In this document: piece by piece, positions 8,538 through 17,730 of the stretch
Numbering within the stretch: the stretch's first letter is position 1
Layout: each line of letters opens with the position of its first letter
From: an uncultured bacterium
Lineage (GTDB): Bacteria; Planctomycetota; UBA1135
Assembly: GCA_937919925.1 (NCBI GenBank)
Contig: CALFOT010000056.1
Location: forward strand, 44,591 to 108,590
Reading direction: 5' to 3'
Length of the DNA: 64,000 nt
Program-made: the position numbers and the translations under genes
The notes under the pieces: model-generated
The model's database searches: none
What the model was told of the DNA's origin: nothing
Seen by the model: only the letters and a program-made list of their open reading frames with translations

Positions 8538-11285
8538 ATGGTTTCCTTCCTGATTTCCCTGATTTTGGTGCCTGCTCTCGCGCTCGCTCCGCAAGACCCT
8601 CCTTCCGTAGAGTTATTTCCCAATGGCTCACTTGACGCTTGGCGCATCGTCGGCGGCGATGGCAAGTTCGAATGGGACGCCGCTACGCAGGAACTCCATG
8701 GTTGGGGTGCTACCCAGCAAAATACATTTTTGTTGAGCAAGCAGCAGTGGTCTGATTTCGCTTTCGAGGTCGATTTGAAAATCAATGCGGAAGGCAACTC
8801 TGGTGTGCAGTTTCGCAGTCACTTGGATACTGCGGGGCGGGTCATGGGATACCAAGCGGAAGTGGATCCTAGTGCTCGTTCTTGGTCGGGAGGGATCTAT
8901 GACGAGAGTCGCCGTGGTTGGATTGGTTCGCTAGAAAAAAATGAAGCCGGCCGCGCGGCGTTTCGTCACGGTGAGTGGAATCACTATCGCATCGAAGCGC
9001 GCGGACCGTGGCTGCGCACCTGGGTGAATGGGGTTTCTTGCGCGGATCTCATCGATGAAGTTGATTTGGCAGGACACATCGCCTTGCAAGTGCATAGTGG
9101 CGGCACCACCGATATGCGCTGGCGCAACGCCCGCATCCAGCACTTAGGCGGTGAAGCGGAAAGCGCTGCCGAGCGAGCATTATTGCTGCGTGGAATCGAC
9201 AGCATTCCGGCAATGGGCACGCCTGGAACACTTGCTGTTTTTGGTCGCAGCGCTTTCGCGGTGGTCACCGGTGGGCAAAAAAATCCACTCGCGGTGGCTG
9301 CTGCGGCCCAATATGGCAAGGGCCGCGTTTTTGCAATGGCGCATAACTCCTACTTTGGCGCCAACGTTGTTGCCGACGCGGAAAGTGCTGCAGGTAAATT
9401 GTTGCGCAACGCCATAACCTGGTTAGCGCCCGGTGGAGAGGAACGTAGCGTGGCTTTTCTGGGTGAGGCCATCGCCGCAGAGTCTTTTGCGGAACTTGGC
9501 TTCCAGGTAGCAACCAAGGTTGACCTCCAGCATCTCGCGGCTCACAATTTGCTGGTTCTTAGTGGTGGCGTGCAACTCCGTGAGGAAGATGCTGCTTTGG
9601 TGCGTACTTTTGTTGCCCGTGGCGGCGGTTTGATGACTGCAATTTGTCCTTGGGGTTGGCAACAAGTGAACGCCAAACGCGGTTGGCGCTTGGCAACGGA
9701 TCTGGGCGATAACAAAGTATTGACACCCATGGGCTTGTGCTTTGCCGACGGTTATGCGTCGGGCGCTAACTTTGAAATTGCGGTCGTTGCCGCCCAAAAT
9801 GCCCATGCTGGAACTGCTTTGGATGCGCTGTTGGCGGGTGAAAAAAACGTGTCAACGCACGGTTTGGAACTTGCCGTGAGCAGTTTGCCAGAAGATGACA
9901 TGGCATTTATGTGGCCATTGCAGGATGCCTTACCAACAATTGATGCACACAACGCGCCGTCTCCTAATCAGCGATTATCCAGCAAAGAACATGGCTTAGA
10001 GCGGTTGGCGGTGCTGCTAGAGAGCCGTAAGTGGGGCGGCCTTCAGGCTGAGTCCATGACTGCCGCGCCAGGATCGGATCAGTTTCCGGGTGCCGTCGCC
10101 GCCAACGCCCCACGCGTCACGCGGCATTTCCAGTTTGCCGCGGGCTTACAAGGTTGGCAATCCACTGGCCTCTACCTTGCGCCCGGAGAAGCTTTGCAAG
10201 TTGAGGTTACCGAGGGAAGCAGTTTGGCAGGTTGGTCGATACGGGTGGGTTGCCACACCGATCAACTTTGGCATAAAGATGTTTGGCAACGTTGGCCGGA
10301 GATTTCAGCAAGTTGGCCGCTGCGAAACGGTGCCACTTATGCTTCACCCTATGGTGGCGCGGTGTATGTGATTCCGGAGCAATCCTGCGGCGCTTTGGAT
10401 CTTCAAATCAAAGGCGCGGTCGAAGCACCGCTTTACGCTCGCAACCATCCAGTCAGTGCGGAAGAATGGCAAAGGAGGAAGAAAATGCCTGGGCCGTGGG
10501 CGGAATTGGTTGGCCACTACATTGTGTTATCGGTGCCCACCTACGCAATTCAAGATTTGGACAATCCGGAAGCATTACTCAACTATTGGGATACGCTGGT
10601 GCAGTCGCATTATGAATTCGGCGCGGAACCACTGCCCACGCGCCCGGAACGCTTTGTGGCCGACGCGCAAATCAGCGCGGGCTACATGCACTCTGGCTAC
10701 CCCATCATGACTTGGCTGGATGTTGTGACCCCGCGCCCGGGGAAACTTCCGGTATTGTTGGATCTCGAAGAGTTGCGTCAGCAGGGTAACTGGGGTTATT
10801 TCCATGAAGCCGGGCACAACCGTCAAAAGGGGGATTGGACTTTCAGCGGCACGGGGGAAGTCACCAACAATCTTTTCTCCCTGCATGGTGGTGAAGTCAT
10901 GGCGGGTATCGAACCTTGGAAGAACCCGTGGCTGCAGGGCCAAAAAAAATCGGCGGCGCAATATTTAGCCGAGGGCGCGGACTTCCGTCAGTGGCAAAGC
11001 AAGCCCGGTGTGGCCCTAGTCTGTTACGCGCAAATCCAAAAACAATTCGGTTGGCAGGTTTTCACCCAAGTTTTTGCTGAGTATCGCGATTTGCCCAACG
11101 ACCAACGGCCCCAAAATGATGCTGAAAAAATCAATCAATGGGTGTTGCGGATGTCTCTGGCGTGCGGCCGAGATTTACGTCCTTTTCACCAGAAGTGGGG
11201 CTGGCCGCTTCGTGCAGCCTTGCTGAATGATCCATGTTTGGCAGGTTTAAAAGTTTGGATGCCAGAGTTTGTTGAGCTAGAATAG
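8538..11285 (+). CDS. DUF1080 (LamG-like) and peptidase M60-family fusion protein
   Basis: Exported 915-residue protein with a signal peptide ending near residue 18. The N-terminal domain (about 25-200) is a DUF1080 / 3-keto-disaccharide hydrolase-like jelly roll: DFAFEVDLKINAEGNSGVQFR, GWIGSLE, GEWNHYRIEARG, GHIALQVHSGG. The middle part (about 215-320) resembles the GATase-like segment found in M60 proteins. The C-terminal M60 (enhancin/mucinase-like) domain carries the gluzincin zinc site HEAGH at 756-760 and a following GTGEVTNN with the likely third ligand Glu. M60 enzymes cleave glycoproteins such as mucins, so this may degrade polysaccharide-rich glycoprotein outside the cell. The DUF1080 part could bind carbohydrate. 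Confidence 0.8.
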   Translation: MVSFLISLILVPALALAPQDPPSVELFPNGSLDAWRIVGGDGKFEWDAATQELHGWGATQQNTFLLSKQQWSDFAFEVDLKINAEGNSGVQFRSHLDTAGRVMGYQAEVDPSARSWSGGIYDESRRGWIGSLEKNEAGRAAFRHGEWNHYRIEARGPWLRTWVNGVSCADLIDEVDLAGHIALQVHSGGTTDMRWRNARIQHLGGEAESAAERALLLRGIDSIPAMGTPGTLAVFGRSAFAVVTGGQKNPLAVAAAAQYGKGRVFAMAHNSYFGANVVADAESAAGKLLRNAITWLAPGGEERSVAFLGEAIAAESFAELGFQVATKVDLQHLAAHNLLVLSGGVQLREEDAALVRTFVARGGGLMTAICPWGWQQVNAKRGWRLATDLGDNKVLTPMGLCFADGYASGANFEIAVVAAQNAHAGTALDALLAGEKNVSTHGLELAVSSLPEDDMAFMWPLQDALPTIDAHNAPSPNQRLSSKEHGLERLAVLLESRKWGGLQAESMTAAPGSDQFPGAVAANAPRVTRHFQFAAGLQGWQSTGLYLAPGEALQVEVTEGSSLAGWSIRVGCHTDQLWHKDVWQRWPEISASWPLRNGATYASPYGGAVYVIPEQSCGALDLQIKGAVEAPLYARNHPVSAEEWQRRKKMPGPWAELVGHYIVLSVPTYAIQDLDNPEALLNYWDTLVQSHYEFGAEPLPTRPERFVADAQISAGYMHSGYPIMTWLDVVTPRPGKLPVLLDLEELRQQGNWGYFHEAGHNRQKGDWTFSGTGEVTNNLFSLHGGEVMAGIEPWKNPWLQGQKKSAAQYLAEGADFRQWQSKPGVALVCYAQIQKQFGWQVFTQVFAEYRDLPNDQRPQNDAEKINQWVLRMSLACGRDLRPFHQKWGWPLRAALLNDPCLAGLKVWMPEFVELE

Positions 11286-11317
11286 CGCCCCTAGGAATCA
11301 ACATTCCTGGTAGCCCC

Positions 11318-11725
11318 ATGGATTCTAGCTCGCAATTTTTCGAGCAGGCCAGGAAAAAAATCTTGGCTAAGGCAGAGGTGTATTACGGCCGCAGTTTTGA
11401 TAACTGGGGGCAGTTTTACGCTTGGTTATTGGCAATCGATCGCAATCGATTACTCGACTGGGAGTATCAACGCATTGATTTGTGGAACCAAATGGTGCGC
11501 AAATCCACTGTTGCTGAAGGTGGTCTGGATGTTGCAGGCCTCAAGCGCAATGCTGAACGCGCATTAGAAATCTTTGGTGTCGATACCAATCCAATTCGTG
11601 ATTCTGCTTTTGATTTCCCACGCGGCGGAGAGATCCAGACACGCGTTGCCCACCAGATGCATGATCCCGATAGCCCGCTCAACCGCGGCGATGAAGATTG
11701 GGAGCAATACGACATGGCACCCTGA
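11318..11725 (+). CDS. Hypothetical protein, 135 residues
   Basis: Not recognised. A soluble, acidic, alpha-helical protein without signal peptide or membrane helix; rich in aromatic residues in the first half (YYGRSFDNWGQFYAWLLAIDRNRLLDWEY) and ending in a charged tail (NRGDEDWEQYDMAP). A TAGAAT box lies at 11278-11283 inside the end of the previous gene, and a small AGGAAT/ATTCCT hairpin lies in the leader at about 11293-11308. The next gene (CDF transporter) starts 26 bases after this stop, so the two are probably cotranscribed, but that does not suggest a function. Confidence 0.6.
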   Translation: MDSSSQFFEQARKKILAKAEVYYGRSFDNWGQFYAWLLAIDRNRLLDWEYQRIDLWNQMVRKSTVAEGGLDVAGLKRNAERALEIFGVDTNPIRDSAFDFPRGGEIQTRVAHQMHDPDSPLNRGDEDWEQYDMAP

Positions 11726-11751
11726 GTGCCGTCGAAACACAGGAAACCTTG

Positions 11752-12732
11752 ATGTCTGCGTCTGGCTCGAAGCTTGTTATCGTTGCTGCTTTTATTGGCA
11801 ACGCACTGGTCGCAGTGACCAAGTTCGCCGCGGCACTGGTCACAGGGAGTTCGGCGATGATGTCCGAGGGCATTCACTCGCTGGTTGATTGCGGTAACCA
11901 GGCCTTACTGCTCTACGGCATGAAGCGTGCGGCGATACCAGCTGATGAGGCCTTTCCTTTTGGCCACGGCAAAGAAGTTTACTTCTGGAGCTTTGTGGTG
12001 GCGATTTTGATTTTTGCTGTGGGTGCGGCGGTTTCGATTTATGAAGGCATCCTGCACCTGCGCCACCCGGCCGAGTTGACGAACGTGCTCGTCAACTACA
12101 TCGTACTGTTGTTGGCCATCGTTTTTGAAGGTGTTTGTTGGCTGCTGGCCCTGCGTGAGTTCACTCGCGCCAAGGGTAAGTGGGGTTATGTCGAGGCCGT
12201 CAAAAAGAGCAAGGATCCCTCTCTCTTCGTGGTGCTGTTCGAAGATTCTGCAGCCATCATCGGCTTGCTTGTTGCCTTGTGCGGAGTGCTCTGCGGGCAC
12301 CTGCTCGGCATCACTTGGGCTGACGGCGCCGCTTCGGTCATCATTGGCACGATTCTTGGCGGAACAGCGATTTGGCTCGCTTATGAAACAAAGAGCCTGT
12401 TAATCGGCGAAGCCGCCGACCCCGAATTGGTACAAGGCATTCGCGCCATTGTGGCCAGCAGCCCTGCGGTGACGAGGGTGAATGAGGTACTCACTATGCA
12501 CATGGGGCCGAATTTTGTGCTCGCGAATCTGAGTGTAGATTTTTGCGATGACGGTCATACCCAGGAAATCGAAAACGCAGTGGCTGCGCTGGATGCACGC
12601 ATCAAACAGGAGTACCCAACCGTCAAGCGCATATTTATTGAGGCGGAATCGTGGCGTGTGCCGCCCGTTTCCGCAAGCCGTAGACCTACGGCTGCCGACT
12701 TAACTTCAGAACCGATGGCCGATCAGGGGTAG
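11752..12732 (+). CDS. Cation diffusion facilitator family transporter (ZnT/YdfM-like)
   Basis: Second CDF-type divalent-cation exporter in the window, 326 residues from ATG 11752. An AGGAAA sequence about 8 bases upstream supports this start rather than the in-frame GTG/ATG at 11698. Helix II carries HxxxD (SEGIHSLVDCGNQ) and helix V carries FEDSAAIIG, where the usual His/Asp pair is reduced to an ExD arrangement, as in the ZnT9-like branch. HGKEVYFW is the typical post-helix III motif. It differs clearly from the FieF-like copy at 1909. The substrate is unknown. The 3' end overlaps the convergent DoxX gene by 27 bases. Confidence 0.85.
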   Translation: MSASGSKLVIVAAFIGNALVAVTKFAAALVTGSSAMMSEGIHSLVDCGNQALLLYGMKRAAIPADEAFPFGHGKEVYFWSFVVAILIFAVGAAVSIYEGILHLRHPAELTNVLVNYIVLLLAIVFEGVCWLLALREFTRAKGKWGYVEAVKKSKDPSLFVVLFEDSAAIIGLLVALCGVLCGHLLGITWADGAASVIIGTILGGTAIWLAYETKSLLIGEAADPELVQGIRAIVASSPAVTRVNEVLTMHMGPNFVLANLSVDFCDDGHTQEIENAVAALDARIKQEYPTVKRIFIEAESWRVPPVSASRRPTAADLTSEPMADQG

Positions 12733-13101
12733 TTCGCGGCGGCGGCTCCAAGTGACAAAAGTTGCCGCCGCAAAAGTGACGAGCGCCATGCCAAACAGCG
12801 TGCCGCCATCATCCAGTACCACAATGCCAAGTTTGGTGAAGTGTGCTCCGAGAGCGCCAGCCATCAAGCCCATGGTGAGCGCGCCGCCAAGTGCGGCGCA
12901 CCGCGGAATCAGCAGCAGGAGCACGGCAATCGCTTCGAGTACGCCACTGCCATAGCGGCCCCAGGGTTCGGCGCCCAGAGTTTCAAAAATATAAATCGGT
13001 TCGGGCGCGCCGCTGAACTTGAAATAAAGTGTTTGACCCATCACCGCGGCAGCTAGAATTTGCGCTGCCCACATTGCTCTTCGTTTTGCGTTGCTATTCA
13101 T
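12706..13101 (-). CDS. DoxX family membrane protein
   Basis: 131-residue integral membrane protein with four predicted helices and the DoxX-type core (LYFKFSGAPEPIYIF, EPWGRYGSGVLEAIAVLLLL, GALTMGLMAGALGAHFTKLG). DoxX-like proteins are often redox-associated membrane subunits, and small four-helix versions of this kind are widespread and mostly uncharacterised. A TAGAAT box occurs on the minus strand about 30 bases upstream. The 3' end runs 27 bases into the convergent CDF gene. Confidence 0.75.
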   Translation of the reverse strand: MNSNAKRRAMWAAQILAAAVMGQTLYFKFSGAPEPIYIFETLGAEPWGRYGSGVLEAIAVLLLLIPRCAALGGALTMGLMAGALGAHFTKLGIVVLDDGGTLFGMALVTFAAATFVTWSRRRELPLIGHRF

Positions 13102-13188
13102 GTTGACTTCCGATTCCTTGGATTCGACATTCTAGGCGAATTGTGACAGCAAACTTGAAAAGCGCTCCAAACAGGTCATCATGCAGGG

Positions 13189-13875
13189 ATGAGCGCGATT
13201 GCCACTGCTACTGGTCTCCTCTCCTTGCAAGCGCGGGTGGTCAACCCTGGCGGCACCACCCCTGCAGTTTTACAACGCCGCTTGGAGCTGGTCGCCGACG
13301 CCGTCAGCGAGCGCTACCGTGGAATCCTCAATGCACCTTTGATGGTTCACGAAGGCGGCAGTTTCAGTTTCCAGGTGACTTTGGAGAATGCGCCTGCCGG
13401 TGGCCTGGAAGGCTCCGCGCGTTTGGTGGAGATGATTTGCGAGCTCACTTTGCGCCTCACTCCGGTGCGTTGTCATTTTGCCCTGTTGCGCGGCGCGGGC
13501 AGCGATTTTGAGCCGGCGTTCAAGGAAGCGCGCGAGCAACGCTTATTTTTGGTTGGCAGCGGATTTCGCGGCATTGATAATCACAGCATCACCGGTGCTT
13601 TTGCCGGGATTGGTGTTTTGTTATGGGGTTGGACGGAGCGGCAATCTCAATTCGTGCGCGCCCTACTACGCGAAGGTGTGGTGGCAGTGGAAGCTGGTTC
13701 AGGCAATCAGCTAAGGTTTGTCGCCGAACGCAAGCGCCGTGAAATCGCCGCAGCATTCAAAGTGAGTCCGTCGGTGGTTACCGAGTGTTTGCAGGCCGCC
13801 CAGGTGAAGCGCTTTCGTTATCAAGTATGGGCTGCCACGGATTTGCTTCACCGCATTGTCTGCGGTGATGCGTGA
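13189..13875 (+). CDS. SatD-like protein with C-terminal helix-turn-helix
   Basis: 228-residue soluble protein, tentatively SatD-like. The pattern supporting this is a central region that reads like the SatD body (LTPVRCHFALLRGAGSDFEPAFKEAREQ), then WGWTERQSQFVRALLREG, then a C-terminal DNA-binding-like helix pair (KRREIAAAFKVSPSVVTECLQAA), the order seen in SatD family members. SatD proteins are poorly understood; some are linked to stress or to mobile elements. The next gene, hutU, starts 19 bases downstream but has its own -10-like box, so cotranscription is not certain. Confidence 0.4.
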   Translation: MSAIATATGLLSLQARVVNPGGTTPAVLQRRLELVADAVSERYRGILNAPLMVHEGGSFSFQVTLENAPAGGLEGSARLVEMICELTLRLTPVRCHFALLRGAGSDFEPAFKEAREQRLFLVGSGFRGIDNHSITGAFAGIGVLLWGWTERQSQFVRALLREGVVAVEAGSGNQLRFVAERKRREIAAAFKVSPSVVTECLQAAQVKRFRYQVWAATDLLHRIVCGDA

Positions 13876-13882
13876 ACCGCAG

Positions 13883-13888
13883 TAAAAT
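13883..13888 (+). promoter_or_regulatory. TAAAAT -10-like box of hutU
   Basis: TAAAAT ends 6 bases before the hutU ATG at 13895, with no Shine-Dalgarno sequence in between. Confidence 0.42.
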
Positions 13889-13894
13889 CGGCGC

Positions 13895-15583
13895 ATGGCT
13901 CCGGCTTCCACACCTGCAACCCGCCCGCGTATCGTTTTAGTTCCCGGCCCACAAAAAGCGCCTACTGGCACCACCTTGAATTGCAAGGATTGGCATGCAG
14001 AAGCGGCTTTGCGGATGTTTCTGAATAACTTGGATGGCGAAGTGGCCGAGCGGCCCGAGGATTTGGTGGTGTATGGCGGCACCGGCAAAGCTGCGCGCGA
14101 CTGGGAATCGGCACAGAAGATTGTCGATACTTTGCAGCGCTTGGAACTGGATGAAACTTTGATTGTGCAATCGGGCAAACCGGTGGCGGTGTTTCGTACC
14201 CACAAATGGGCGCCGAAAGTGTTGATTGCGAATTCCAACTTGGTGGGCAAGTGGGCCACCTGGGAGCACTTCCGCGAACTCGAAGATCGTGGTTTGATGA
14301 TGTATGGGCAGATGACGGCGGGCTCGTGGATTTACATCGGTACCCAGGGCATTTTGCAGGGCACTTATGAAACCCTCGCCACAATCGCTCAGAAATCTTT
14401 CGGCGGCACGTTAAAAAATACACTCACCGTCACGGCTGGTTTGGGTGGCATGGGCGGCGCGCAGCCGCTAGCCGTGGTGATGAATGAAGGCACTTGCTTG
14501 ATTGCCGATGTCGAACAAGCGCGTATCGATTTCCGTCTGCGTACCCGGTATCTCGATGAAACCGCCGTTTCGATTGAGGCTGCGATTGATCGTGCGCTTA
14601 CGGCGAAAGAAGATGGCGAAGCCGTTTCGATTGGTGTGTGCTGTCACGCTACGGATCTTCTGCAAGCTTTACTGGAGCGCGATGTCACACCCGACATCCT
14701 CACCGATCAAACCTCTGCGCATGATCCGCTCAACGGCTACGTGCCCGATGGCATGGGTTTTGAAAAGGCGGTGGCTCTGCGCGCGGTGGATCCGGCGGCT
14801 TATCAGCAGGAATCCTTCCGTACGATGGGGCGGCATGTGAAGTTGATGCTCGAACACCAATCGCATGGTGCGGAAACTTTTGATTACGGCAATAACTTGC
14901 GTGCTTTTGCCAAAGAAGAAGCCGGCGTCGAAAATGCCTTCGACTTTCCTGGATTCGTGCCCGCCTACATTCGCCCGTTATTCTGCGCGGGGCAGGGCCC
15001 TTTTCGCTGGGCAGCTCTCAGCGGTGATCCCGAAGACATTCGCAAAACCGATGAAGCCATCTTGCGCCTTTTCCCAGAGAAAAAAGCACTCGCGCGTTGG
15101 ATCAAGATGGCACAGGAACGCGTCGCGTTTCAAGGCCTACCCTGCCGCATCTGTTGGTTAGGTTACGGCGAGCGTCACATAGCTGGATTAGAGTTCAACC
15201 GGATGGTGCGCGATGGTGAACTCCGCGCACCGCTTGCCGTCGGCCGCGATCATCTGGATTGCGGTTCGGTTGCTAGCCCGAACCGCGAAACCGAAGGGAT
15301 GAAAGATGGCACGGATGCGGTTGCTGATTGGCCACTTTTAAACGGCATGCTCGCAGTGGCTAGCGGGGCGAGTTGGGTTTCGATGCATCACGGTGGCGGC
15401 GTGGGCATTGGGTATAGCCAACATTCCGGTCAAGTTGTGGTCTGCGATGGCAGCCTGGAGATGGAGGAACGGATTCGCGCGGTGATGACCAACGACCCCG
15501 GCATCGGCGTGGTGCGGCATGTGGATGCCGGTTACGAACTCGCTGAGTTATGCCGCCAACAGCGCGGCATTGATATTCCGTAG
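13895..15583 (+). CDS. hutU: Urocanate hydratase
   Basis: Cytoplasmic NAD+-dependent enzyme converting urocanate to imidazolone propionate, the second step of histidine degradation. 562 residues, full length. Family signatures are the N-terminal [18 protein letters not shown] segment, [32 protein letters not shown], the NAD-binding [10 protein letters not shown] (about 182-191), and [13 protein letters not shown] containing the conserved active-site cysteine. It works with hutH at 4579-6114; formiminoglutamate-forming HutI and HutG are not in the window. Confidence 0.96.
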   Translation: MAPASTPATRPRIVLVPGPQKAPTGTTLNCKDWHAEAALRMFLNNLDGEVAERPEDLVVYGGTGKAARDWESAQKIVDTLQRLELDETLIVQSGKPVAVFRTHKWAPKVLIANSNLVGKWATWEHFRELEDRGLMMYGQMTAGSWIYIGTQGILQGTYETLATIAQKSFGGTLKNTLTVTAGLGGMGGAQPLAVVMNEGTCLIADVEQARIDFRLRTRYLDETAVSIEAAIDRALTAKEDGEAVSIGVCCHATDLLQALLERDVTPDILTDQTSAHDPLNGYVPDGMGFEKAVALRAVDPAAYQQESFRTMGRHVKLMLEHQSHGAETFDYGNNLRAFAKEEAGVENAFDFPGFVPAYIRPLFCAGQGPFRWAALSGDPEDIRKTDEAILRLFPEKKALARWIKMAQERVAFQGLPCRICWLGYGERHIAGLEFNRMVRDGELRAPLAVGRDHLDCGSVASPNRETEGMKDGTDAVADWPLLNGMLAVASGASWVSMHHGGGVGIGYSQHSGQVVVCDGSLEMEERIRAVMTNDPGIGVVRHVDAGYELAELCRQQRGIDIP

Positions 15584-16021
15584 TTACTCAGGAATATCGC
15601 TGGAACCAGTTTCGCCCGATTTCATGGCCGGAGCTCCGTCTTCGGCGCCAAGCTGATCGGCTTGTGCCGGACTGGATTCTGGCCGTGAGTTACTCTGGCT
15701 TAAGCTATTTTGGCCACGCAGCCAAGTGGATTTTGGAGCAACCAACCCAACGATTTGTGGGGATGCGGCCACAATGCCAAGCAACAACAGCGCAAGCACT
15801 GCAGTATCAACCAAGAAGCGGCGATCCCACCGACGACGCTCTTTGTATAGCGCCATGATTTCATCTCGAGAACGAAATGCTCCCTTCCAAGCAAAGCGAT
15901 CGTTCTCCACTTCTACCGCCGCTTCTGCGCGCTTTTCTTCGAGCATTTCATCGAGTAGCGCAGTACGGTAACGATCCAACAATGCGATTTTACGGTCGGC
16001 GATGTTTTTGATGGTGACCAT
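15584..16021 (-). CDS. Small membrane protein at the exopolysaccharide locus
   Basis: 145 residues from ATG 16021; a longer frame upstream is serine/cysteine-rich and unlikely to be translated. A TACCTT box (16028-16033) ends 6 bases before this ATG. The N-terminal half is charged and helical (KIALLDRYRTALLDEMLEEKR), followed by one membrane helix (TAVLALLLLGIVAASPQIVG) and a hydrophilic serine-rich tail. Not recognised. It follows two Wzz-locus genes on the same strand, so a role in polysaccharide export is a guess from position only. Confidence 0.55.
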   Translation of the reverse strand: MVTIKNIADRKIALLDRYRTALLDEMLEEKRAEAAVEVENDRFAWKGAFRSRDEIMALYKERRRWDRRFLVDTAVLALLLLGIVAASPQIVGLVAPKSTWLRGQNSLSQSNSRPESSPAQADQLGAEDGAPAMKSGETGSSDIPE

Positions 16022-16025
16022 AAGA

Positions 16026-16301
16026 CTAAGGTAGCACAGTGACGAGTAGGCGCATGACGAAGACGACGATGACCGTTGTAAGCGTACCGATTGTTCCACC
16101 AATGGCGATATAGAGCAGCAGGGTGACGATGCGCCCGGGCAGAGCGTCAAAACGCGTCACCGGGGCAGCAGCGAGATCCTTGCGTGCTACGGCTTCTGCG
16201 TGCAAGATCTGGAAAGTGGTGAGCACGACTTCCCTGCGGATGTCATTGCGCACGCTGGCAGGAATCTCCGCAAACTCCGGTCTTTGGTCAACACTTACCA
16301 C
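16026..16301 (-). CDS. Small membrane protein, 91 residues
   Basis: Not recognised. The N-terminal 50 residues are hydrophilic and helical (VRNDIRREVVLTTFQILHAEA). The C-terminus is one long or two short membrane helices (IVTLLLYIAIGGTIGTLTTV, then IVVFVMRLLVTVL). Its start overlaps the end of the Wzz-like gene by 7 bases and its stop lies 4 bases before the next ATG, so the three minus-strand genes form an operon. It could be an accessory membrane component of the polysaccharide locus. Confidence 0.6.
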   Translation of the reverse strand: MVSVDQRPEFAEIPASVRNDIRREVVLTTFQILHAEAVARKDLAAAPVTRFDALPGRIVTLLLYIAIGGTIGTLTTVIVVFVMRLLVTVLP

Positions 16302-17728
16302 AGTACCGCCTCCCGGTAGCTACGCACGTTGGTGATGACAATGACTAGGCCAACGCCAACAGTGATGCCCAAAATTCCGGCAACTAACAGGTTCACCCAC
16401 AGGATAGGGAAGTAAGGCTCTGTGGCCTCTACGGGAAGCTCGGGTATTTGCAGGAAGGTCGAGGTTCTCGACATATAAACATCCAGCTCCGCCATGCGCT
16501 CGCGGTAGTTGCTGAGGTTGGTGCGTACGGCGCGAATTTCCGCATCCAAGGCATCTAGTTCGGCCTTCTTCAAACTTAGCTCGAGGCGTCGCTCCTTCAC
16601 GATGGCTAGCTCCGCCTCGGCCATTTGTTGCTTAATCACGAAGCCCTTTTCATCCAGTTCTAAATTTAGGAGCTGACTTTCAAGATCGTTACTGAGAGCA
16701 TCCAGCGTGGTGGTGGTTGTGCCAAGAATACGCGCGTCTTCGGATGCGATTTCGGCTTCTAAGACAGCCACATCCTGCAACTTGGCAAGGATTAAGGGAT
16801 GTTCATCCATATAAGTCAAGCGCAGCGAGGCAAGCTCACGTTTGACTTCACCTAGATTCCGCTGCAGTTGTTCTGCGGCAGGGTTATTGACCGTCGTGGA
16901 GGCACTTTCGATGGTGCTTGGCCGCACTTCAATTTGTTTGGCAAGCTCTACCTTCCTGCTCGCAGCGGTTGCAATGCTGGTGGCAAATTGGATGAGGTTG
17001 CTTTCGAGCTGACTCTGACGAGTGCCAACTTCGTTTAGTTCGGCGTCGAAATCAATTGAACCATTGGCGCGCAGAAATGCAACGCGCTGGTTTTGCTGAT
17101 CTTGCAGAGTGATGTCAGCTTTTTTAATGCCAGTGGCGAAGGTTGTGCGGCGTTCTCGAGCCTGATCCCGGGTGGTGACATCTAGTTTCTCTTGAAAGGC
17201 CCGCAAGTACTCATTGGCCATGAGTAGCGCCATCTTCGAATCAGGGTCGAACGCGGAAATCACCACCAAGTTGAAGCGATCGATACCAAACTCAACATTC
17301 TTCTCTAGCCACTTGCTATCGCGGCCCTCGATGCGTGTAGCCACTAAGGCACGGGTGTCGGCACCCTGCAGAATACCGAGCATGGAATCCTGGAAATCCG
17401 CGTTGGGGGTGGGCAGGAGCGGGCTAGTTGGAATGTTGCCCTCTTCCGTGGTCAGTGAAACCGTGTTGCTTTGCGCGGCAACATAGCATCGCGCCTGCGA
17501 GCGGTAGGCCGGCTCCATAGAGGCTGTTACGAAAAACGCGGCAACCACCGAAACGGCAGTAACCACTGCGATGACGTAAATGTGCTCGTAGAAGAGCAAA
17601 AACGGGCCTTTAACCTTGTTGATGCGATGAGTCCGGTTGGGGGAGTCGCCTCCCAGGAAAGAGCTAGTATATAAAATCGACGGCTCTCTAAGAGCCTTGT
17701 ATCTTGTTTTAGGCCATAGTCGCCACAC
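16295..17728 (-). CDS. Wzz/GumC-like polysaccharide chain-length determinant
   Basis: Inner-membrane polysaccharide co-polymerase, 477 residues from GTG 17728; a later start (for example TTG near KGPF, preceded by AAAGG) is possible because the first 40 residues look untranslated. There are two membrane helices (about 49-69 and 445-468) around a long periplasmic region with a Wzz domain and coiled coil (ERRLELSLKKAELDALDAEIR). No tyrosine-kinase domain follows. The motif GNIPTSPLLP near residue 98 recurs as GNIPSGPLLP in the second Wzz-like protein at 21243. The gene is divergent from the glycosidase lipoprotein. Confidence 0.78.
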   Translation of the reverse strand: MWRLWPKTRYKALREPSILYTSSFLGGDSPNRTHRINKVKGPFLLFYEHIYVIAVVTAVSVVAAFFVTASMEPAYRSQARCYVAAQSNTVSLTTEEGNIPTSPLLPTPNADFQDSMLGILQGADTRALVATRIEGRDSKWLEKNVEFGIDRFNLVVISAFDPDSKMALLMANEYLRAFQEKLDVTTRDQARERRTTFATGIKKADITLQDQQNQRVAFLRANGSIDFDAELNEVGTRQSQLESNLIQFATSIATAASRKVELAKQIEVRPSTIESASTTVNNPAAEQLQRNLGEVKRELASLRLTYMDEHPLILAKLQDVAVLEAEIASEDARILGTTTTTLDALSNDLESQLLNLELDEKGFVIKQQMAEAELAIVKERRLELSLKKAELDALDAEIRAVRTNLSNYRERMAELDVYMSRTSTFLQIPELPVEATEPYFPILWVNLLVAGILGITVGVGLVIVITNVRSYREAVLW

Positions 17729-17730
17729 CC

